Source: Catonia carolina
Taxonomy: Eukaryota > Arthropoda > Insecta > Hemiptera > Achilidae
Reading direction: 5' to 3'
Assembly (NCBI GenBank): GCA_035578175.1
Contig: JAQMRL010000003.1
Coordinates: forward strand, 55,350,672 to 55,414,671
Length of the DNA: 64,000 nt
Part shown: positions 1 to 11,700 of the stretch, piece by piece
Position numbering within the stretch: position 1 is the first letter of the stretch
How the letters are laid out: each line of letters begins with the position of its first letter
Made by a program: the position numbers and the translations under genes
The notes under the pieces: generated by a model
What the model saw: only the letters and a program-made list of their open reading frames with translations
Databases searched by the model: none
Told to the model about the DNA's origin: nothing

Positions 1-199
1 TTAACGTAGTACATCTACAGTAAAAAATACCTATCAATAAACGCAACAATAAGGCGCTGTAACATTATTATAAAACTAGAAGCCACATATGCAGCAGAAA
101 CATTCTTTTACCTGAAAAAATGATAATAAAAGACTGACGAACTCCAGAAAATTTAGAAAATAATTGTACATGTATCAACAAAAGTACCAGAAGGGCGGG

Positions 200-560
200 A
201 AATTGTGGATCAAGCCAAACAAAGTTGTGTTCAGGGAGGTAGAACCCATTACTGATACGGTGCGTAAGAGGAGACTAAAATTTTTTGGACACATCAATAG
301 TATGCAAAATTTGAGGCTTCTGAAACAACTGGTACAGTAGAATCTAAACTGGAAGAAACCACCAAGACAGGATGCAGATGGATCAAAGAAATAAGAGAGA
401 TTTTTGAAGGAAATTGGCCGTACACGATAGACAAGGAAAAATTAAACGAAACGATCCAGGACAAAAACAGCTCCTTCATATGCACAAGAAGGAAACTCAC
501 AACATTTCTGGAACCTTCTTTAGGTATGTTGTTTTGACCAATCATCGCATTTTCCATTAC
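200..560 (+). mobile_element. LINE reverse-transcriptase C-terminal remnant
   Basis: Translates, with breaks, to VRKRRLKFFGHINSMQNLRL and further Lys/Glu-rich sequence (WIKEIRE..), the kind of sequence found after the RT domain of insect LINEs. Old and fragmentary. Confidence 0.45.
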
Positions 561-639
561 ATTTTCTTTAAATTTAAATTGTTGTCCTTTTAAAGGAATT
601 TTGAACTTGGGGAAAAGCCAAAAGTCACACAGGGTTATA

Positions 640-1160
640 TTTGGTGAAGAAGGTGTGACAAATGAGTGGGAGAGTTGTCATATTGAAGCTACCATGTTCC
701 TGCTGTCCACAATTCTTTCACTTTTGCCGTACAGCATCACGAAGTTGTTGGAGGCTTTCTTGATAGTATTCTTTAGTAACAGTTTGACCCTAAACAGCAT
801 GTTCGTGGTGTTCAACAACATCTACAGTCAAGAAACACTGTCAGCATGACCCTTCACATTGCTGTGCATCTGTTCGACTTTTTTCGGTCGAGGCGATGAA
901 GAATGTCGCCATTGTAAAGACTGCATTTTAAAACATAATGTTCCAGTGGTTTGGTAGCCACCTTATTCACCAAATAAAGCACCATGTGAATTCTGGTTCT
1001 TTCCTAAGCTCAAAATGCCTTTGAAAGAAATCAATTCAGATCTAGAGAAAATATAATGGAAAATGCAATAAATGGCCTAAACAACATTATTACAAATATT
1101 TAGTCATGTGGCTTTAAAAAGAAAGTTCTAATATTTTGAACTGAAAACTTCTTAAGGCAC
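640..1160. mobile_element. Rearranged remnants of a mariner-family transposase
   Basis: On the - strand near 680-780, pieces of transposase; on the + strand near 950-1120, a typical C-terminal piece (PPYSPNKAPCEFWFFPKLKM) with stops. The two parts lie in opposite orientation, so an inversion or nested insertion has occurred. No clean ends found. Confidence 0.55.
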
Positions 1161-1372
1161 ACCTTGCACTCTTTCTGAACAGTGAACGAAACTGAACTGT
1201 CACATGTCACGCACCACACACAGGAATGAAAAATTATTGAAGTGAAAACTTCTTTAGGCACACCTTGCACTCTTTATGAACAGTGAAAAAAACTGAACTG
1301 TCATGCATCACACATGATTTGTGATGCATCACGCATCACACATGATTTGTGATGCATCACGCATCACACGCA
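1139..1372. repeat. Tandem duplication with inner 28-bp repeats
   Basis: A block starting at gaactgaaaacttctt (1139) recurs from about 1239 with few changes (period about 100). The second copy ends in repeated, partly palindromic units containing gatttgtgatgcatcacgca, two of them between about 1315 and 1370. Confidence 0.8.
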
Positions 1373-2558
1373 GGAACGAAATGTATTTTAGTTCACCTCC
1401 TTAATGGGGAAACCCGAACTTCTTTATTTGAGATAAGTTTAATATAATATGTGTATGTTATTGTATGTAGACCTAATCAATGTAATATTTAAATACGGAA
1501 CAACGCTTGACAGAGATTTTATTAGATATTTTAATAAATTTGAATTTAAAATATTTATAACATATTTTAGTTTCCATAAACCTATTGTTTCATTCTTAGA
1601 ATATCAAAGCAATGAAGAAATCCAATCAGAGAAAAATTCCACTAAATGAGTAATTCACAAATGTAATTATATATTTTGTATCTAATATTACTTTATTAGT
1701 ACAGAAATAAAAATAAATAATTTTTTTTCATTTAAGTTTTCACTTCTATTGTGTGTCGTCATTAGCACACACACAATGTTTTTTTTGTATACAATTACTG
1801 TATTAGTATTTGTTTGCGTAAGTAAAAATTAATAAAATAATTAATCATAACATGTGTAATATAATTTATTTTAAAATTTTTCAATAAATTTTAAAAAATT
1901 GTAACAGTACCCGATAAAACGTACACATAGTATACATTCTTTATCATTAAATAAATATAAAAATATTTAGTGCTCAAATAAAAAAGAAAAATTATGATTT
2001 AAACTAGAATGAATAAATTCTCCATTTCATATGATATTATTTCTGTTTGTACACTGCTCTGTATAAATAAATGTTTTCATGTAGAAATGCATTAAACAGA
2101 TGACATGTATCGCGTTTATTGATGATGAAGTGTAATTTCCTGTTTCCCTATAACTTCTGCTATTACTTTTATTATTATACAATTTGTTCATTTCAGTTTA
2201 TTGCTTTCCTGAAATTTCAATTTACGAATACTGTGTTACAATTTAAATTTTTTATCTGATTTATCGTAAAATGAATACTTTAAAAATGACTGCATGTTAC
2301 GTTAAAATGTTATTTTATTTAATAATTATTTTATTATGAAGTTTAATTATTATAACTGTGTTAATTTTTCCATTAGAATCAATATGTTTAGTTACAGTTT
2401 ACATATTTTGGAAATTTAAAATACCTCTCAGAATTAAAATGTTGTGAAAAAATTAATTAATTTTAAAGAACAAAATTATTTTTTTAAATTTTAATATAGA
2501 AACATTTATATTTTTGTAATTTTAATAATAATTGTATTTGTTTTTTTCTTTTTAGCAG

Positions 2559-2753
2559 GAAAATCTCCATATTTTCCATCATTGGAGGAGCCGGTGCCAC
2601 CCGGCATGCTTGATGAAAACCAGGTGATGGCTGCTCCAGCGCCTCCTTTATCATCTCCATCTCGGTCATCACCACATAGCCAAGGTTCTGAAACCGGAGA
2701 AAGATATTCAAGAAAAGTATTTGTTGGCGGCCTTCCTCCTGATATAGATGAAG
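2559..2753 (+). CDS. orb2: orb2 exon: linker plus start of RRM1
   Basis: Encodes a Pro/Ser-rich linker (PPGMLDENQ, then PAPPLSSPSRSSPHS) and the first RRM1 strand (RKVFVGGLPPDIDE). The donor is GAA G|gtaaat at 2754, leaving phase 1, completed to Asp by the next exon. The acceptor is a tandem one, tttagcag: splicing after the first AG starts the exon at 2556, after the second at 2559. Both keep the frame and differ by one codon. The upstream exon is outside the window. Confidence 0.93.
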
Positions 2754-5742
2754 GTAAATTAATTCACTTTACTAAATGTACGAGGTCTGTTCAAAAAATA
2801 ACCGAACTTTAGGAATTACGCGCTAATGGGGATATTTAGCGACGTGCGGTTGGTGGCACACTGTTCTACATCATTCCTTTTGTGAACGCATTTTCTTGGA
2901 TTGTTGATATCTCATTTAATTTTCGTGGTGTTCTGTTTTTAGTATGACGTGTTGAAGTGCTAGTGACGATTTTTGTAATGTGCAAAATTTGGGAACAAAG
3001 GTGCAACGTGAAATTTCATGTGAAGCAGGGGGAAACTTTCACAGAAACATTTCAATTTTTGAAATAAGGTTAAGGAGATGATTCTCTGAGTTGTACAAAT
3101 TGTTGTAAATAGTTTTCTCAATTTGAAAGTGGTCGCCAGTCAATTGAAGATGACCCTCGACCTGGAACGCCTTTGACTTCAACTGATGGCACCCTCGTTA
3201 GGAAAATCCATAATCTGGTGCGTGTAAATCGCCGATTGACTGTTAGAGAACTTTCAGAAGAGGTTGGCATCTCAATTGGATCGTACCATGAAATTTTGAC
3301 TGAAAAGTTGAACTAGCATCGAGTTGCAGCAAAGTTTGTTCCCTGTTCGATGAGCGAACAGCAAAAAGAACATCATGTGGACGTTTGTTGGGACTTCTTG
3401 AACAAGCCAATGATGATACAACATTCAGGTAAAGGATCATAACAGGAGACAAAAACTGGGTTTACGGCTACGGCATTAAGACAAAAGTGCAGTGTTCACA
3501 ACGGGTTGACAAAAATTTCACGTTAAAAAAATCGTCACTAGCACTTAAACACGTCGTACTAAAAACACAACACCATGAAAATTAAATGAAATATCAACAG
3601 TCCAAAAACATGTGTTTAACAAAGAAAGACGTAGAGCAGTGTGCTACCAACCGCACGTCTCTAAATATCCCTGTTAGCACGTAATTCAAAAAGTTTGGTT
3701 ATTTTTTGAACAGACCTCGTATATTCTGGTGTTGGATGAATTCATCTAAAGTAGTCCAGAAATAATGATACTGGGTGCTTGACCATAACACCATTTAAAC
3801 AAAGTTCAGTTCATTATGGTGAAACTGACCCACCAGGTTGGTCTAGAGGTAAAGTCGTCGCCGCTGTCAGCTGTTTAACAACTGATTTTCAGAGACGAAG
3901 GTTCCTGGTTCAAATCCTAGTAAAGGTAGTCACTTTTATACGGATTTGGATACTAGACAATGGTTGCTGGTGTACTTTGATGGTTGGGGTTCAATTAACC
4001 ATACTCTCTCAGGAATGGTCGGCCGGGGTCTGTACAAGACTACATCTTATTTACATTTCATTCTCATCTCACTGGGTCACGGGGTTGCTCATTGTTCTGA
4101 ATTGAACAGCAACGTACACTCATTAGGGAAAAAATATAAAAAAATAAAAAGTATGGTAAAAACAAGGTTACTGACAAAGATTTCACATCTATCCCAGAGT
4201 AGTTTTTTTTAAACAAAAATCAACTACTAAAATTAGTCCAGTTCTCTAGTTATACTAGTTTTCTTAAAATTCAGTTGTTCAGAATCTCCAATATATGTTA
4301 ATTTTTAATTAAAGTGTGAAACTTCAAATTTTTGCTGCATAATCCCCTCATAGAGGACTTGAACTGGGCATAATTTCACTTATCTGTCCAATGGAGATAC
4401 TATGGATGTTGAATACGCCAAAATTTCAAAAATTAAGACTTTTTTTAAATGGCCCAAGCTTGAAACATGGAAAATATTTCCATTTTTTAAGTAGTTTTAC
4501 AATAAAAAAAATTATTAATATTGAGTTACTTTGTCTTCTAGTATAAACATTTAACTTGAAAACCGATTTTTGAAACATTTTAGTTCCAAAGTTTGAGGTT
4601 ATTTTTCACTCCTTAGGTCAATTTTAGGTAAAAAATGTATAGGACAAAATTTGTGGCTTTGATTTTGCTTGAAAAACTGGTATTCGATAAAAATTCTAGG
4701 ATTAATAAGAGTCAGAGTTAATCATGTTTCTGTGAACCTCTGAAATTGCAAAAATTTCTGACCTTGTAAAACGAAATTGCCCACCTCGACTACAGTATTA
4801 TTTTTACAAAAAAATAAGAGTATTTCTAATTTGACAACACAGTGAAATTGATTACTTTTTAAAATGGTTCTGCAACTAGTCCTGGCTACATGGATTCACC
4901 CTATTGTGAGTATTCAGAGTTCACAGTTGAGATTTTTGAGAGCTGTAAAAGGGTTGTTGTTCATTGAGATATAAATGAAGAAACTTAAAGGATGAGAACT
5001 GACCTAAATATATTGTTTGTTGGCTATTTCATTGAGAAAAAGAGATTAAAGTGGTTTTTCCACATTAAGTACCTACGTAACCTTTGCGTAATCCTTGCTG
5101 GGAGATGAAGAAAAGTATATTCCTAAATCATCTTACTGTATCAGAAAGCATATTCCAGAAGTACCAATTAAATTGTGTAAATTATAATCTACAAAGTAAA
5201 ATGCAATGGGTAACCAATGATTATGCGCCCAAGTCTATCCGTAATGGTTTTAAATGGACGTCACGTTTAATACGGATAATAAATTTCTAATAAAAATAAA
5301 ATTTCCTGATTAACTGATTTTCTAAAGTAATTCTGGCACTGATTAGTACTCTTCATTGGAACAGTGACCAGGAGCTGCTCAAAGTAATTTTTTTGCTATA
5401 TGACAACATGAATTGTTAAATTGATTCATTATGCTACTTCTATGAGCTTTGAAGATTTAAATTAGAATCTTATAGCTCTTAAATTTTGAAAGAAAGCGTA
5501 AGTTGTAAGCTTTGCTGGATATTTTAATGATTCACTTTCTGTTATTTCTTCTACATGTATTTTAATTTATTTGTATATGTTATTTATTGCTTTTTACTTT
5601 CTCTTGCCTATATGAATATATAGGAAGGAAAGTATTGTTTTCATGTCGATTTTTCGAAATCGAGTTTTCACCGGATCTATACGTTTTCAGACCCCCTGAA
5701 CCCAAAAAACATGTTTTTAGCGATTGGTCTGTGTGTGTGTGT

Positions 5743-5791
<49 letters not shown>

Positions 5792-8700
5792 TGTGTGTGA
5801 ACAGAATATCTCAAGAACGGAACATCGTACGAACTTGAAACTTGAGACTTAAGTTACATACCACTACCGGACCCGACACGAACATTTTCATCAAAATCGG
5901 TCAACCAGAAGTAGTAGTAACTTAGTTTATTCCTATAATTTTTAACTTTTTTGCGATTTTCTCAAAAACTGGTCCTACGATTTTTTTAAAAATCGCCTGG
6001 TTTACTCAATTTTTTATTCTCTACAAGATAGGGTAGGCGCCATGTTTGCTGAAATTCTGCGTGAGGCTGTTTTTACGTAAAAACATTTTGTTTTTAAGAT
6101 TGCGGCTTTAATATGCATTTTAGCGCAAAACGTTATATAATATAAGTTGTAGAAAATTTAAAATTCTACAACTTTTATTTCAAACATTTTTTTGTATAAC
6201 GCTTAGTTTAGCGGTAATTTGCGATTTTCTGATTTTTTCTCACGAAAACGTGAGAAAAATCGATTTTTTAAACATTTCGGCCTTAGTATGCATTTTACGA
6301 CAAAAGTGTATATAATTAAATTTATAGAAAATTAAAAGATCTACAACTTTTATTTAAAGCATTTTTCTCTACAGAGCCTAGTTTAGAGAGAAAGAGTGAT
6401 TTTCCGTATTTCTAAGCCAAACTGAGGTCGATTTTCATTTTGCGTCTTTCACTCATGATTAAAATTAGGTTATGTTTGTTGAGGTTAGTTTTTGTTTATT
6501 TCTTATGTTTTATTACTAATGTTAGGTTTATTGTTAATTATTTGTACTGGCAAGAGAAAGTTGTGTGAGTGTTTCACACCAGATTTTTTTATTTTCAGAT
6601 GAAATTACTGCGAGTTTTCGTCGATTTGGTCCTCTAGTCGTCGACTGGCCACACAAAGCTGAAAGCAAGTCCTATTTCCCTCCTAAGGGTTATGCCTTCT
6701 TACTTTTCCAGGTAAGTTCTTTTTTTTTGGTTTCATCACTCTCTTACATTTCAGAACTATATATTTCTACTAAGTGGCTTTTATCGATTTACTCAGCACC
6801 AAGAGAGCAATTTACATTTTAATGGTAAATGCCAGTTATAATAACTAAATTTTAGTTAAATTCTTTTCTTCAACCTCTAACATGGAAGCTAGTTGTATTA
6901 GCCACTACACAAGAAACAGAATTGGTTACTATATTGCTAATCACAATACTGAATTGTTAGAACAAAACCCTGCTTATGAAGGTAGAAAATACATTAATAA
7001 ATTACCACAAGCTTTAAAAAGTTGTGATGGTAATTTAAGTTTGTTTAAAAAAAATAAAAAAATACTTGATTGATGAAACATTTTACAGTGTACACAAATT
7101 CCTTTCTATACCCCCAACGAACTAAAGACTGCAGATGAGATCTGGCCAATAACAGCCTAGGTTGGATGTGAGGTTGCCCCTTTGGTAAGTCACACTCTGT
7201 TCCACCTTACTCCAGCTGACTTTTTGTTAGGCTGTCATCCACAGCGGGACCACAACGTGACAACGCAGGATATGATTATCGCAAGTCAATTGGCTCTGTG
7301 CTGTGATCTAGGTCACTATGCTCCGCCTTCATCTGCAGTCTCTAGTTCGTTAAGGTATAAATAGTTTTTGGTTGAAAAATTTATTAACTTCTAAGTAAAC
7401 GCTGAGGCAAATTGTGTATTATTTGATACAAACTTATTGAAGTAATTGGACACACTTATTGAAGTAAGGAAGTTAGTAGTAATAATAAATGATTTAGTAA
7501 GTAATGAATTTAACTTATTGTTCAAATTTAGACATCAGTTTTATGTTGATACGTCCTATATTCCCTTTTGGCGTTTCCTGGGTGCTGTTATGAAAACAAG
7601 TTTCATTTGATCAAACAAACTATTAATTAAAAAATTGAGTGCATCAGTACTGTTAAATACTTATGGATAGTGTTCGAAGAGGAAACGTCCCTGAATCAGA
7701 TTCTGACCCTGTCAGAGGTAGACCAATAGTGCGGAAATACCTTCCTCCTCTGCCAAATAGATTGTTAATCATTTTTCTCCTGTACTCTAGACAGATTTTT
7801 GTGCCAAGTTTAGTGAAGACCAATTTTAATGCCTACCCATTTCTAACAAATATATTACATTCTTTATTTTATAAGTAAAAATAATAAGTAATAATGGTCA
7901 GATCAAATTAGTCCTGGATGATGTTACAGTCTTTGCCTTATACATGAAATTAGGAAGAAGGGTCCAGCTTTACGTACAACATATTCATTTTAAAATACTG
8001 ATGTTGGTATCATTGTTTTTGTTCTTAATTATCTTACCACTGCAGTACGAGCATATTTTGCACAAAATATTTCTCATGGGATTTGTCATTGATGGTAGAT
8101 ACTAGATGGTTTTTTTTCTAATATTGTCTTCATTTTTAATTGTCTACTTTTCTTTTCTTTTACAGGATGAAAGCTCTGTTCAACAATTGATAGATGCCTG
8201 CATCCAGGATGAAGACAAATTGTACCTGTGTGTATCTTCACCTACCATTAAGGACAAGCCAGTTCAGATTCGGCCATGGCGACTCAATGATGCTGACTTT
8301 GTTCTCGATGCCTCTATGCCTCTTGACCCACGAAAAACCGTATTTGTTGGTGGTGTTCCTCGTCCTCTTAAGGCTGGTGAGTGATCTTAATCCCTTTTTA
8401 TAATTTATTTATGTTTTAAAAAACATACAGTGTTAATCACAATTATTAGATTGATTTATACTTGTTGAACAGAAAATATAATAATTTATCCAATATTGTT
8501 TAATGAATTTTCCCACAAATATTTGGTTTTACTTAAGCATATTCAAGCATGGACAGTAAATCAGATTTAAGCTGCAGTGAACTTTTGAAAATCCCAAAAA
8601 TTAATGCAAATACATTTTTGACAGTGTTATAAGTATTGTATTGTTCCGAATACAAGCCGCAGTTTTTTCCTAAAAATTGATTCCATAATTTGACCTGTGG

Positions 8701-11700
8701 CTTGCATTCACGCTTTAATAATGTTGGTTTCTTATTAAGCATAAATAGGTATGAAGAGAGACACATGCACTTCTTATACACACACTTCTTATGTAGTTCA
8801 TGTACAGTCATTTTGATCAGTTTGGTGTTACAGTAGCAGTTTTCTTATATTTCATTTTGTTTTTTTATCCATTCATTTGTTTTTGTATTTTACATATCGC
8901 CATGAGTGATGTTATATAGGTGAAGGGTACTTCGTCTATACAAGTACCCAAAAATCAGCGCAGGACTTACGATACCAATTTCAAATAATTATAATTAACT
9001 ACACGGAATAGATATCCACCAAAGAAGCCGGAAGAAAATACCTATACTGTAGATGAACTTGTGTTTGGCATTGAACAAAAAATTAACAAAAACTTCTAAA
9101 TGCTAATTAAGTAGTAAGTGTATTTGTTTGTACAGTACGTTTTTATTATATAAATAATATTTTCAAAAACATACAAGTACTGTACTTGAAATTTGTTTTC
9201 CTAGTTTTGATCATAATTTTTCCGGTACGGCTTGTTTTCTGAATAATACGGTAAATAATGCAATTTAGAACAATTATTAAGAAAGTTCTTGACTGAATAT
9301 GTAAAGACAGCGTAAATGTACATTTTTCTTGTCACAGACATTTAAGCATACTTTAAAATTAGTTTATATTGTTTTATTATTAAATTTTTGCTTAACTTTC
9401 CAGTTGAATTGGCCATGATAATGGACCGATTGTACGGAGGAGTATGCTATGCTGGTATTGATACCGACCCTGAACTTAAATACCCAAAAGGTGCAGGACG
9501 TGTTGCCTTTAGCAACCAACAAAGTTATATAGCTGCAATCAGCGCTCGATTTGTGCAGCTACAACATGGGGATATCGACAAAAGGGTAAAATTTATTTTT
9601 TTATTTTTTTGTTGTGTTGTTGTTTAGGTCATCAGCCGAAAGGCTGGTTTGAACCTGTAGAGGTTTTACTAAGTAAAACGAGGAGTGAGGTGGTTTACCA
9701 TTGCCTTCCTCACTGAGTGGAAAATTACGCATATCAGCATGCCGGGCCCTCTGAAAAGCACATATTTTCCACTCTGCAAATGATACCTTCATTTCATTCA
9801 CCACAGGGTCTGGCTGTATAATGAAATTCATTTCTTCCAGAGGAGATAACTCTGATTAGTGTCTTTTACACCTCTACCTCTTCTGTTCTTAAATGATGCA
9901 GTCATTTAATTGGCTGACCATGTGATAAGAAACAGAACTACTTATTTTAGCCCTGCAACGGACAGATTGAGTGTAAATAATTTGACACTCCACCTGTCTG
10001 TTATGGGCAGATTTTTTTGTTATTAATAATATGATAAACAAGTGACTTAAAGAGAATCTGAATAAAATCAATAATACAAAAACTTTGGCAGTGTATTAGT
10101 CCAAAATTATTATTATTGTTACCTTTATTATTATAAATGGTGTATTTACCTTGTGTACAGGCCATTTTTTTTGTATTCTCGATCTATGAACTATTTTTTT
10201 AATGTTGAAATTTTCAATGCAGATTGACAGGTACAACATTTATCTACTTTTTGTTTTCTATTATGTAATTTCACTTGAGGAGCTAATCTGTAAATTCCAC
10301 CATTTAGTGGGGTAAATTATTTCAAAGATAAAATTTAGTGCATGAAATATGAATAAGTATTTTAAAATTTTTCTTTTAAGCCACTGGATTGGTCTAGTGA
10401 TAAAGTCTTTGCCGCGAGTCAGCTGTTTAACAGCTGATTTTCAGGAATGAAGGTTCTGTGTTCAAATCCTAGTAGTTACTTTTATACCGACTTCAATAAT
10501 AGACAGTAGTTACTCTTGTACTTTTATAGTTGGGATTTAATTAACCATACTCTTTCTGGAATGATCGGCCTGAATCAATACAAGACTATACTTCATTTTT
10601 ACCGCATCTTGAAACCGTGATTTTACGGAAAATCACTATAACAAGCAGCAAAGTAAGTTTTAATAAACAAAAACTATGAGATTCTATACCAACTGTAACG
10701 TAAAGAAAAAAATCCCTACTAAAAGAGAAATTTCCCTACAGCAATATTATTTTCAGAACATCAAAAAAATCTATTATTTCAAATTTGGAAGACAAAGTTC
10801 ATATCTTTCGATCTTGCAGCCTTATAGGAAAAAAATAAAAAATAATTTCTGTTCATCAGATTCTTAAATTTTTTTATATCATTGTAAAGATAAAAATGCT
10901 TAAAATAACATATTTGTTTCCCGCCAAAAGCAATTTTTTTTTATTTTTACCTTTCCGACTCCCCGTAAGATATTCTTGTCATCATGACGGGATTATTTGT
11001 AGAAGCTTCTGCACTGAGCTTTCAACATTTCTCAATTATACTAATTTCTGTATTTTTCTGATACCAAAATTTAATTGTAATATTTTGCATTTCAGATTTA
11101 TAAATCATTAAAAAATAATTGTTTTCAGGTGGAGGTTAAACCATATGTTCTTGATGATCAAATGTGCGATGAATGTCAAGGACAACGATGTGGTGGAAAG
11201 TTTGCACCATTTTTCTGTGCTAATGTTACTTGCCTCCAGGTTTGTATTCATTCAAATTGTTATTTTTATTTTGTTACTTCTGTAAAGCGGAGATAGATAT
11301 GAGTTACATCAGTATCCAATGTAGTAAAAGTGTTCAGATAAATCTCTGAATTATTTTAAATGGTGTGATACGATTCTCTTAATTAATTTTATATCGTTAT
11401 ACTGATGGATGAAAAAAATTGAAGATTTTGTGATGTACTTTAAATACTGAGAAGTGACAACTAAAATTATTAACTTAATTGGTTGTTAAACGAGTGAACT
11501 TTTACTACTTTTTGAAATAACGTAATTATGGTACAGCATACTGCAAATTTTCAATAATACAGTCAACACATGGAGTTCATCAGTGTTACTGGTAATTCGC
11601 CGTTTCTGTGATATAAAAATTACTTTTCCTCTTTTTAAACAAGTATAGAACTGTTAAATTTTATTTTAAGTATGTAGTACATATGCAGATATAAAACTGC

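Noticed and set aside
5729..5799. Frame running through the GT tract (VCVCVC)
   Set aside because: Artefact of a dinucleotide repeat.
7663..7878. Open frame starting MDSVRRGNVPESDSDPVRGR
   Set aside because: No splice sites or family similarity that join it to orb2, where the flanking exons already connect in phase; probably chance or a transposon scrap.
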